A model generated the notes under the pieces. It was not told the origin of the DNA. It made no database searches and saw nothing but the letters and a program-made list of their open reading frames with translations. 16,282 nucleotides of DNA from Oscillospiraceae bacterium (GTDB taxonomy: Bacteria > Bacillota_A > Clostridia > Oscillospirales > Oscillospiraceae). Numbering within the stretch: position 1 is the first letter of the stretch; the number at the start of each line of letters is the position of its first letter. Where the stretch lies: NCBI GenBank assembly GCA_017936985.1, contig JAGBEM010000210.1:1-16282 (forward strand). The letters run 5' to 3'. The position numbers and the translations under genes were made by a program. Of the stretch, positions 7,054 to 14,555 are shown piece by piece.

Positions 7054-7081
7054 TTGATTTTTTATGAAAATGCAGTACAAT
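7054..7081 (+). promoter_or_regulatory. Promoter for asnA
   Basis: TTGATT (7054-7059), 16-base spacer, TACAAT (7076-7081), 32 bases before the asnA start codon. Confidence 0.55.
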
Positions 7082-7113
7082 GGGAGCATATTTCCTGGAA
7101 GGGGATGGGAACC

Positions 7114-8121
7114 ATGAGCAAAACTTATATACCCCAGGGTTACCGGCCTGTGCTGGATGCCTACGATACCCAGCGGGCGATTGCGTACATCAAGCAGACC
7201 TTTCAAAGTGAGTTTGCAAATGCGCTGAATTTGAAGCGTGTATCCGCGCCGCTGTTTGTTACACAGCAATCCGGTTTGAATGATAATCTGAACGGTTATG
7301 AGCGCCCGGTATCCTTTGATGTGCCTGCAGTGGGCGAGGATGCACAGGTGGTCCATTCTCTGGCGAAGTGGAAGCGCCTGGCGCTGAAGAGGTATGGATT
7401 TGTGGTGGGTAACGGCCTTTACACAGACATGAATGCCATTCGCCGGGATGAGGAGCTGGACAATATCCACTCGATCTATGTGGATCAGTGGGACTGGGAA
7501 AAGATCATTACCCGGGAAAACCGGAATTTGAAATATCTGAAGCTGATCGTCAATGCCATTGTACGGGCGATCTGCGACACCAACGACCGGCTCCATGTGC
7601 GCTTTCCCCAGCTTCGGGTAGAGCTGAGCAGGGAAGTGGCCTTTATCACGACCCAGGAACTGGAGGATCTGTATCCCAACATGACCGGCAAGGAACGGGA
7701 AAATGCCTTTGTGAAGGAGCATCCCACAGCTTGCATTATGCAGATTGGCGGCAAGCTGCGTTCCGGCAAATCCCATGACGGAAGAGCCCCGGACTATGAT
7801 GACTGGAGCTTAAACTGCGATATTTTCTTCTGGAATGACGTGCTGGGAAGTGCATTGGAGATCTCCTCCATGGGTATTCGTGTGGATGCGCAGGCGCTGG
7901 ACCGTCAGCTGACGCTGTCCGGCTTCGATGATCGCCGGGAGCTTCCGTTCCATAAGATGCTTCTCAATGACGAATTGCCGCTGACCATCGGCGGCGGTAT
8001 CGGACAGAGCCGTCTGAGCATGCTGATGATGGGCTGTGCGCACATTGGCGAGGTCCAGTCCAGTATCTGGGATACAGATACGATCCTTGCCTGCGAACAA
8101 GCGGGTATTCCGCTGCTGTAA
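7114..8121 (+). CDS. asnA: Aspartate-ammonia ligase (asparagine synthetase A)
   Basis: A 335-aa cytoplasmic enzyme that makes asparagine from aspartate, ammonia and ATP, with a fold related to class II aminoacyl-tRNA synthetases. It matches AsnA (about 330 aa) throughout: LNDNLNG (55-61), VVHSLAKWKR (79-88), YVDQWDWEK (122-130), RAPDYDDW, ALEISSMGIRVD, and the C-terminal ATP-site motif GGGIGQSR (293-300). It ends in IPLL, close to the family's SLL ending. I prefer ATG 7114; an in-frame ATG at 7105 is too close to the AAGGGG ribosome site (7099-7104). It has its own promoter and terminator, so it is probably a single-gene unit. Confidence 0.97.
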   Translation: MSKTYIPQGYRPVLDAYDTQRAIAYIKQTFQSEFANALNLKRVSAPLFVTQQSGLNDNLNGYERPVSFDVPAVGEDAQVVHSLAKWKRLALKRYGFVVGNGLYTDMNAIRRDEELDNIHSIYVDQWDWEKIITRENRNLKYLKLIVNAIVRAICDTNDRLHVRFPQLRVELSREVAFITTQELEDLYPNMTGKERENAFVKEHPTACIMQIGGKLRSGKSHDGRAPDYDDWSLNCDIFFWNDVLGSALEISSMGIRVDAQALDRQLTLSGFDDRRELPFHKMLLNDELPLTIGGGIGQSRLSMLMMGCAHIGEVQSSIWDTDTILACEQAGIPLL

Positions 8122-8123
8122 AT

Positions 8124-8153
8124 AAAAAAGACGCGCTGATGCGCGTCTTTTTT
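8124..8153. terminator. Bidirectional terminator between asnA and the LTA synthase-like gene
   Basis: A perfect 13-bp stem (8124-8136 with 8141-8153), TGAT loop, with six A on one side and six T on the other, located between two convergent stop codons. Confidence 0.9.
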
Positions 8154-8157
8154 GCGT

Positions 8158-10221
8158 TTATTCAGCGTTTGGAAACAGGGTGCGGAAATAGTCGGTATCC
8201 AGTACGCCCTCGCAATAGCGGATCTTGTTGCGGACGATCTGCTTCATAGCAGCGATATAGTCGTCGGGAATTTCTATGCCCTCTACGCTGGGGGTGAACT
8301 TGCCGGTTTTGTTGATATAGGTGCCATACTCTGTTTTCCAGTCGTAGTGGGAATTAAAGACCAGTACCGGAGCGTCGGAGAACACATCCCGACCGGGCAT
8401 CAGTCGGGAATCAAATTCCGTGCCGAATAGATTGGAGAGGGTGGGCAGAATGTCGAGAACAGAGGTGGGTTCGTCGACGATGATGGGATCCTGATCCTCC
8501 AGAGAGCCGCACCACAGGATCAGACGGGAGTGGTCACGGTCAAAATAGGTGTCCACCGGGTATCCGTAAAGCTCTTCCAGATAGTACATATAGTCTGGAT
8601 GGACATCGTCTTTGACACCGTAGGGATAGTGGTCGGTGGTCAGACATATGACGGTGTCGTCGGCGATGCCTGCCAGCTCCAGCTGTTCTACCAGATAGGT
8701 CAGTGCGTCCTCAAGACCCAGCTGGGCAGCGAAATAACCCTTGATGATGTCGGAGCATTCCAGATGCGCCACCCGGTCCCAGTTTTGCTTGACGATGGTG
8801 TTACCGGTACGCTTATAATTGCTGTGACCGCTGACGGTCATATAATACATATTGAAGGGCTGCTTATCGATATACAGCGGCAGGGTGCCCTGGATCATTT
8901 CCAGGTCGCTCTGGGGCCACTGCTTTTTCACATATTTCTCCATTCCGTTGCCATAGCCCATAAATCCGGCGGAGTAACCCAGATTGATGTGGGTCTTGTG
9001 GCGGTCATAATAGGTGTAGGAATTGTTGTGATAGGCTTGTCCAAAGTAACCAAGGCGGTTCAGCTGGCTGCCCATGGTGAAGTAGTTCAGGTGTTTTGCT
9101 GTGTTTTTGAAAGATTCGCCGCCGTCTGTGGGGATCATACCAAAAATGTGCAGGTATTCACCGCCGGTGGTGCCGGCATCGGCAGTCTGGTAGTAATCGG
9201 TAAACTGGATGCCCTTGGTGGCGAGGCGGTAGAGGGTAGGCGTCAGTTCCGGGTCGATGACTTCACCGGTAAAGGCCTCTGCTGTGATCATGATCAGATT
9301 TTTTCCGGCAAACAGGCCAGTGTATTCATTCTTCATGGAAGCGGTGAGGCTTTGCACATAGGCGTTAAGCTCTGCGACCTTGCCGGTGGCGTTGGCATCA
9401 AACTTCAGCTCCATCTGGTTGGGAGTATAGACGATGGGCGGCTCGGTGACGATGGTTTCCTCTGTCGTTTCTGTGCCGGTGGGCTCAGATGTTTCAGTAG
9501 CCTGGGTCTGTGTTGGCAGTGGCGGCATGGTGGGGAGAGTGGCGTCTAATTCGAAGTTGTCTTCATCCTCGGTGAGCATATCCTGAATGTCCAGGCGGAA
9601 GGCGGTGATCACACCAAATTCTTCCATAGCTTCCTGGAAGTGATACTGATTGGTATACAGTTGGGAAAGGAAGGGAACGCCCCGCAGTCCCAGGGAGGCA
9701 CCCAGAAACAGCACCAGCATAGCACCAACGGCAATGCCCCGGTGCAGGAAGGTGGCTTTCTGGTGTACGGCCAGACGCCGACCGAAAATGGCATACAGGA
9801 TTCCGGGGAGCAGGAACAGGGTGATCTTGATAAATCCGTCCAGGGAGAAGATCATGGCATTGATGTCAGCAGAGAAACCGCCTACGGCATCCGAGGCACT
9901 GCCGAACATGGATTTCAGATCGTAGAAGATCTTAAACTGCCGATGGATGAAGTATTCTACAAAGAAGGGAATGGTGGCCAGCAGGATCAGGCAGAGGGTG
10001 ATCCAGTAGTTGACCTTTTTGTTCTTTGTGGCGGTGCTGAGCAGATAACCAAAGCCGGAATAGGCCAAGGAGAAGAGCAGCATAAACAGTGTACCGGATT
10101 CCCAATAGCCGCCGACGGTGGACAGCTTGAAAACGCTTTCGTAGTAGAAAAGCACTGCCGGAAACAGCAGAATAACGATGACCTGGGCCAGGGAAAATTT
10201 ACCCTTTTTTGCGTCTGACAT
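8158..10221 (-). CDS. LTA synthase-like sulfatase-fold membrane enzyme
   Basis: A 687-aa protein with five N-terminal membrane helices (about 13-31, 43-62, 72-92, 125-146, 162-179) and a large extracellular alkaline-phosphatase/sulfatase-fold domain (about 300-620). This is the layout of lipoteichoic acid synthase, which polymerises glycerol phosphate from phosphatidylglycerol onto a lipid anchor outside the membrane. Likely active-site residues are Glu315 (MITAEAF), the nucleophile Thr351 or Thr352 (AGTTGGEY), His466 (SGHSNY) and Asp530-His531 (TTDHYPYG). The usual GKTSD nucleophile motif is replaced by GTTGG. A Thr/Pro/Glu-rich linker (about 230-265) joins the membrane part to the catalytic domain. 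The ATG has a strong AAGGAGGA site. Other phosphoglycerol transfer roles are possible. Confidence 0.85.
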   Translation of the reverse strand: MSDAKKGKFSLAQVIVILLFPAVLFYYESVFKLSTVGGYWESGTLFMLLFSLAYSGFGYLLSTATKNKKVNYWITLCLILLATIPFFVEYFIHRQFKIFYDLKSMFGSASDAVGGFSADINAMIFSLDGFIKITLFLLPGILYAIFGRRLAVHQKATFLHRGIAVGAMLVLFLGASLGLRGVPFLSQLYTNQYHFQEAMEEFGVITAFRLDIQDMLTEDEDNFELDATLPTMPPLPTQTQATETSEPTGTETTEETIVTEPPIVYTPNQMELKFDANATGKVAELNAYVQSLTASMKNEYTGLFAGKNLIMITAEAFTGEVIDPELTPTLYRLATKGIQFTDYYQTADAGTTGGEYLHIFGMIPTDGGESFKNTAKHLNYFTMGSQLNRLGYFGQAYHNNSYTYYDRHKTHINLGYSAGFMGYGNGMEKYVKKQWPQSDLEMIQGTLPLYIDKQPFNMYYMTVSGHSNYKRTGNTIVKQNWDRVAHLECSDIIKGYFAAQLGLEDALTYLVEQLELAGIADDTVICLTTDHYPYGVKDDVHPDYMYYLEELYGYPVDTYFDRDHSRLILWCGSLEDQDPIIVDEPTSVLDILPTLSNLFGTEFDSRLMPGRDVFSDAPVLVFNSHYDWKTEYGTYINKTGKFTPSVEGIEIPDDYIAAMKQIVRNKIRYCEGVLDTDYFRTLFPNAE

Positions 10222-10267
10222 ACAGATTCCTCCTTCGTGATGGCAACGCATGATGACATATGTCCTT

Positions 10268-10295
10268 ATTATAGCACAAAATATGCAACTTGGAA
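10268..10295 (-). promoter_or_regulatory. Promoter for the LTA synthase-like gene
   Basis: On the minus strand, a perfect TATAAT (complement of 10268-10273) with TG one base upstream (extended -10). It is preceded at 16 bases by a weak TTCCAA -35. A 10-bp palindrome, GACATATGTC (10255-10264), lies at or just after the expected transcription start and could be an operator. Confidence 0.55.
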
Positions 10296-10340
10296 CCTAT
10301 TTTTTATTATTTTCGACAAATTTCAAAACACAGGAAAGTA

Positions 10341-10369
10341 TTGACTGTTTTTTGTGGGTATGTTACTAT
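10341..10369 (+). promoter_or_regulatory. Promoter of the surface redox cluster
   Basis: TTGACT (10341-10346), 17-base spacer, TACTAT (10364-10369) with an extended TG at 10361-10362. The expected leader is about 65 nt. It is the only good promoter seen for the three downstream genes, whose gaps are 28 bp each with no terminator. Confidence 0.65.
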
Positions 10370-10440
10370 GTAAGGTATCATAGGAGTATAATCGCCGAAT
10401 TGTATTTACCTGCTTTTTTGGCAAGACACAGGAGGAAAAA

Positions 10441-13248
10441 ATGAAAAAGTTTAAGAGAATGCTGTCGCTGTTCCTGGCGATCCTTGTAGCTCTATCTATG
10501 GCTATGACCGGCTGCAAGGAAGAGGAATCAACTGCAACGGATGGTACCACCGGTAGCGGTGATTCTTCCAAGGGTACATATACGGTTAATGTGAAGTCTG
10601 CCGGCGGTATGGTGTTAAGCGAGATCGATGTCTATATCTACATTGGAAGTGATTTGGAAAATTACGGAAAGACCAATGAAAACGGCACGGTCAGCTTTGA
10701 GCTTTCTGTGCGCAGCGATTATACGGTCAAGCTGTCTGGCGTGCCGGATGGCTATGCTGTGGCGGAAAGCTACAGCTTTGCCGGTAACACTGCGGATATT
10801 ATTCTGACCTCCTCTGTCATTGCGGACGAAGAGTTGTCCGGTGCCACTCTGGGATTGGGTGATGTGATGTATGATTTCAGCGTTACCGATGCTTACGGCA
10901 ACAAGGTGACCCTGTCTGAAATGCTGAAGGAAAAGGAAATGGTCCTGCTGAACTTCTGGTACACCACCTGCAGCTGGTGTGTTACGGAATTCCCCTTTAT
11001 GGAGGAAGCTTACCAGATGTATCAGGAGGATGTGGGAATCATCGCGCTGGACCCCCTGGACAGCGAGGCGTTGATCAAGCCCTTCCAGGAGGATATGCAG
11101 CTGACTTTCCCGATGGCGAGCTGTCCTGCAGCCTGGTCTGCCACCTTTAGCGTTGTGGGCTATCCCACATCTGTGGTGATCGACCGTTACGGTGTGATCT
11201 GTCTGGTGGAATCCGGTGCACTGCCCAGTCTGCGTGCCTTCACCAGCGTGTTTGAACATTTTACTGCGGACAACTATCAGCAGAAGCTGTTTACTTCCGC
11301 AAGTGAGATGGTTACCAATGTGAAGCCCACACATCAGATGGATACTTCTGAGAATATTGCCGCACTGATCAACAACGGTAGCTTTAATGTGACCTACCGT
11401 CCGGAGGACGGTGAGGATGCAGAATACTCCTGGCCCTTTATTGCTACGGAGAATAATGGAGTACCCTGTCTGAAGGCGTCCAATCAGCAGATCGACGGCT
11501 CTTATGCAATTATGTATGCGGATGTGGAGCTGAAGGCCGGACAGGCGTTGGGCTTTGATTATATGGTCTCCTCCGAAAAGTCTGCGGATATTATGTATGT
11601 CATCGTCAATGACGAGCCTATCTATCAGATCTCCGGTGTTTCTGAGACACCCACCTGGCAGAGCTGCTATCCCTGGGTCGCTCTGGAGGATGGCACTTAT
11701 GAAGTGGCCCTTTGCTACATCAAGGACGATTCCACCAACGAAGGTGACGACACGGTATATATCAAGAACATGCGTGTTTTGGATGCCAAGGATGTGGATG
11801 TGACCACATTCATTCCCCGTTTTGCTGCTACCTCTACGGACGGTTTTGATTTTGACTATGTGGACATCGTCTTTAACGAGTCGGATGGCTACTATCATGT
11901 GGGCACTGCCGATGGCCCGCTGCTGCTGGCGGATCTGATGAATTACACCCAGTTCAATGAAGAGCTGACGATTTGGGAGATCTGCTATGACGGCGCTGCC
12001 AAGGAATATTACGAAGAGATTCTGAACTATTTCACACTGGCATCCAATTCTTCTCTGAACGGTGTCTGCACAGTGACCAAGGGTCTGGCAGATCTGCTGA
12101 AAAAAGTGGCGGAGGTTGCCGGCTTTGACAGCAAGGATGAAAATGAATGGCTGAAGATCTGCAAGTATTATCAGGTCTATGGCGCTGGCGATTCCCAGCT
12201 GGCAGATCCCATTATCGGTCTGGCACCTTTCTCTGCTTACAAGGCAACACTTGGTAAGAATAAGGAAAACAACTATTTCTACTATGATCGGATCATTATG
12301 CCCAGAGGTATGCTGGCAGAGTTCGTGCCCAGCAAGTCCGGTGTGTACCGCATCACCTCCCGCCATGAGTCTGCCCATGGTGTGGAAGGCTGGATCTTTG
12401 ACGAGAATCACAATGAACTCTATGTCTATGAAATGGACGAGAGAGTGTATGGTGACGATAAGAACGTTTCCATGGTATTCTACATGGAGAAGGGTAAGTC
12501 CTACTACATCGATATTGCTTTCTGGGATCCTTATGAAGTAGGCTATATTTACTACGATATTGAATATGAAGCAGCTTCTATGGAGCTGTTCCGCCTGGCT
12601 TCTCCCGGCTACTTTACATATGATACCAATGCAACCGGCGATGCAATGTACCATTTGATCGCAGGCGGCATCGATGTGGTCCTGGGCAATGACGGAAAGT
12701 ATTATGAGGATCTGGGTAAGGATTCCAAGGGCAATCAGAAGTACGGCAGCCTGCTGTATGCAGACTTTACCGGCATTACCTCGCTGTTTGATACTCCCAT
12801 TTCTACCGTTACGACCAAGGATGCTCAGGGCAATACGGTAGTGATCAAGGGTATGATCGATAAGGGCGGCTTTGATTTCAGCAAGACTGAGTATGATCTG
12901 TATGTTCTGTCTTATTTGAATAAGCACAACGGAGATACGAAGGCTGCGGAAGCTGAATTGAAGGAAGTGTGGGGCACTGATTTTGAAAGCAACGCAGAGA
13001 TCTACCAGCTCGAAGATGTTTTCGCAGGCCGTTATCATGGTAAGGGCGAGGACTATACGGAAGAAATGAAGGGCTTCCTGGATGACATCATCACCAACGG
13101 CGGCGAAGAGCGCCGGGGCTGTGTGGTGGTTACCGAGCGTCTGGCTGAGATTCTGCAGTTGCTGATGGATAAGTACACCTTTGAGGATGTAGACAATTCC
13201 TGGGTCAAGCTGTGCTACTATTACGATTATCTGGGACCGGAAGGCTGA
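10441..13248 (+). CDS. Large lipoprotein with TlpA-type thioredoxin domain
   Basis: A 935-aa exported lipoprotein: basic start, hydrophobic core and lipobox ending MTGC (Cys25), with GGAGG at 10431-10435. Domains in order: Ser/Thr/Gly linker (26-45); small beta-sandwich like SpaA/carboxypeptidase-regulatory domains (46-125); TlpA-like thioredoxin (about 138-275) with active site WYTTCSWC (Cys177, Cys180), cis-Pro242 in GYPTS and an extra Cys228. Next come a jelly-roll-like region (about 305-450), an unrecognised module (472-583), a beta domain resembling prepeptidase C-terminal domains (about 590-710), and a second, longer copy of the module (739-932). The thioredoxin domain should perform thiol-disulfide or peroxide chemistry outside the membrane. 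The CSWC dipeptide is unusual. No electron donor such as CcdA/DsbD is visible nearby. Overall function unknown. Confidence 0.85.
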   Translation: MKKFKRMLSLFLAILVALSMAMTGCKEEESTATDGTTGSGDSSKGTYTVNVKSAGGMVLSEIDVYIYIGSDLENYGKTNENGTVSFELSVRSDYTVKLSGVPDGYAVAESYSFAGNTADIILTSSVIADEELSGATLGLGDVMYDFSVTDAYGNKVTLSEMLKEKEMVLLNFWYTTCSWCVTEFPFMEEAYQMYQEDVGIIALDPLDSEALIKPFQEDMQLTFPMASCPAAWSATFSVVGYPTSVVIDRYGVICLVESGALPSLRAFTSVFEHFTADNYQQKLFTSASEMVTNVKPTHQMDTSENIAALINNGSFNVTYRPEDGEDAEYSWPFIATENNGVPCLKASNQQIDGSYAIMYADVELKAGQALGFDYMVSSEKSADIMYVIVNDEPIYQISGVSETPTWQSCYPWVALEDGTYEVALCYIKDDSTNEGDDTVYIKNMRVLDAKDVDVTTFIPRFAATSTDGFDFDYVDIVFNESDGYYHVGTADGPLLLADLMNYTQFNEELTIWEICYDGAAKEYYEEILNYFTLASNSSLNGVCTVTKGLADLLKKVAEVAGFDSKDENEWLKICKYYQVYGAGDSQLADPIIGLAPFSAYKATLGKNKENNYFYYDRIIMPRGMLAEFVPSKSGVYRITSRHESAHGVEGWIFDENHNELYVYEMDERVYGDDKNVSMVFYMEKGKSYYIDIAFWDPYEVGYIYYDIEYEAASMELFRLASPGYFTYDTNATGDAMYHLIAGGIDVVLGNDGKYYEDLGKDSKGNQKYGSLLYADFTGITSLFDTPISTVTTKDAQGNTVVIKGMIDKGGFDFSKTEYDLYVLSYLNKHNGDTKAAEAELKEVWGTDFESNAEIYQLEDVFAGRYHGKGEDYTEEMKGFLDDIITNGGEERRGCVVVTERLAEILQLLMDKYTFEDVDNSWVKLCYYYDYLGPEG

Positions 13249-13276
13249 TAAAGGGCCTTATCAAGGAGAGATACAC

Positions 13277-14527
13277 ATGAATCGCAAATATCAAATTTTT
13301 GCATTGGTGCTGGCAGCGGTGCTGATGTGCACCCTGTTTGCCGGCTGTAAGCAAGAAGAAACGCTGCCTGCCGAGATGACCTATAAGGTGACCGTCACCG
13401 ATGCGCTGGGCACACCCTACACCACCGGCGTCGTTGTTCGCTTTATGAAAGACGGCAACCAGGCGGCTATGCAGGTAGTCGATGAAAATGGCGTAGCGGA
13501 AAAGAAGCTGGCCACCGGTGACTATACGGTGGAGCTGATGTTTACTGGAGATGCTGCCGACTACCATTATGAAAAGGATGGGCTTGCGTTGTCCGCTCAG
13601 CAGACGGAATTGACAGTTGTTTTGGCTCAGACAGCCAATTCCAAGCCGGTCAGCCTGTTCGCCAATGGGGAAGAAAACAATGCGCATCATGTCAAGGCAG
13701 GCAGCACTTATGTGGAGCTGACTGCAGGAAAGCGTAATTATTTTCTGTTTACCCCCGAGGTGGCAGGTACATACGAGTTTTCCACTACCGATGCGGATGC
13801 CAAGGTAGGTTACTACGGAGCGCCGCATTTCGTCCAAAGCCTCAGCGCTGCGGAAGTGGTGGATAACAAGTTTACCATCTCAGTCAGTGCCAGCATGATT
13901 GGCACCAACGGAACCGGTACGACGGTGATCGTGGTGGGTATCGATGCTACAGACGCAGAAAACTGCATTTTGAATATTCAGCGTACCGGAGATCCTGAGC
14001 ATACGATCTCGGATGAGCCCTGGATGATCTATCAGACGACCGCAAAGCTGTCTGACTATAAACTGCCTGCTGGTGCGAGCCTGGGTGAATTTGATTTGAC
14101 AGCAAAAACCGATGCTTATCAAATTGTCTATAATGAAACCGACGGCTTTTACCATCTGAATACCGCTGACGGTCCTCTGGTGCTGGTCCGGCTTGGAGAG
14201 AAGAGCCAGTATCTGGACAGCTTCCAGAAAATTTTGGAGTCTTCCGGCGTTGTGAAGTATTTTTTTGATGAGAATGAGAACTTCGTCAAGAAGGAATCCT
14301 ACAGCGAGTGCCTGCTGGAATATATCGAGCATATGGATGAGGATGAAGGCGTTTATCCGCTGACGGAGGATCTGAAGTACATCATCCAGCAGCGGGGTGA
14401 TTATTCCGGCTGGTTTGATCCCGACGCAAGTTTGTATTTGTTTAAGGATGTGAACGGAGATAAAATTCCGGGCATCAACACAGATATTGCTTGGTTGTTT
14501 ATGTGCTGCTACATTTCCGGCAGCTAA
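13277..14527 (+). CDS. Lipoprotein sharing the unrecognised C-terminal module
   Basis: A 416-aa predicted lipoprotein with a clear signal peptide and lipobox LFAGC (Cys24). After a short linker come a small beta-sandwich resembling SpaA/Cna-B-type domains (about 34-117), a beta domain resembling prepeptidase C-terminal domains (about 140-237), and a C-terminal module (about 280-414). The module parallels two regions of the upstream lipoprotein: DGFYHLNTADGPLVLVRL here against DGYYHVGTADGPLLLADL there. Both end in a short Trp-x3-Cys-x-Tyr segment. There is no thioredoxin domain and no CxxC. AAGGAG (13263-13268) sets the start; the gene lies 28 bp after the previous stop, so the two are almost certainly co-transcribed. 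It may be a binding or partner subunit of the same surface system; that is inference. Confidence 0.85.
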   Translation: MNRKYQIFALVLAAVLMCTLFAGCKQEETLPAEMTYKVTVTDALGTPYTTGVVVRFMKDGNQAAMQVVDENGVAEKKLATGDYTVELMFTGDAADYHYEKDGLALSAQQTELTVVLAQTANSKPVSLFANGEENNAHHVKAGSTYVELTAGKRNYFLFTPEVAGTYEFSTTDADAKVGYYGAPHFVQSLSAAEVVDNKFTISVSASMIGTNGTGTTVIVVGIDATDAENCILNIQRTGDPEHTISDEPWMIYQTTAKLSDYKLPAGASLGEFDLTAKTDAYQIVYNETDGFYHLNTADGPLVLVRLGEKSQYLDSFQKILESSGVVKYFFDENENFVKKESYSECLLEYIEHMDEDEGVYPLTEDLKYIIQQRGDYSGWFDPDASLYLFKDVNGDKIPGINTDIAWLFMCCYISGS

Positions 14528-14555
14528 CTGACCTGAAACAGGAAAGCGTGATCTT

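Noticed and set aside
8530..9549. A 339-codon plus-strand frame opposite the LTA synthase-like gene
   Set aside because: No ribosome site or domain; the minus strand encodes a coherent membrane enzyme with active-site motifs.
10615..13038. An 807-codon open frame on the minus strand opposite the 935-aa lipoprotein gene
   Set aside because: No ribosome site and no recognisable domain. The plus strand has a signal peptide, a thioredoxin motif and a ribosome site. The open antisense frame reflects codon bias of the real gene.
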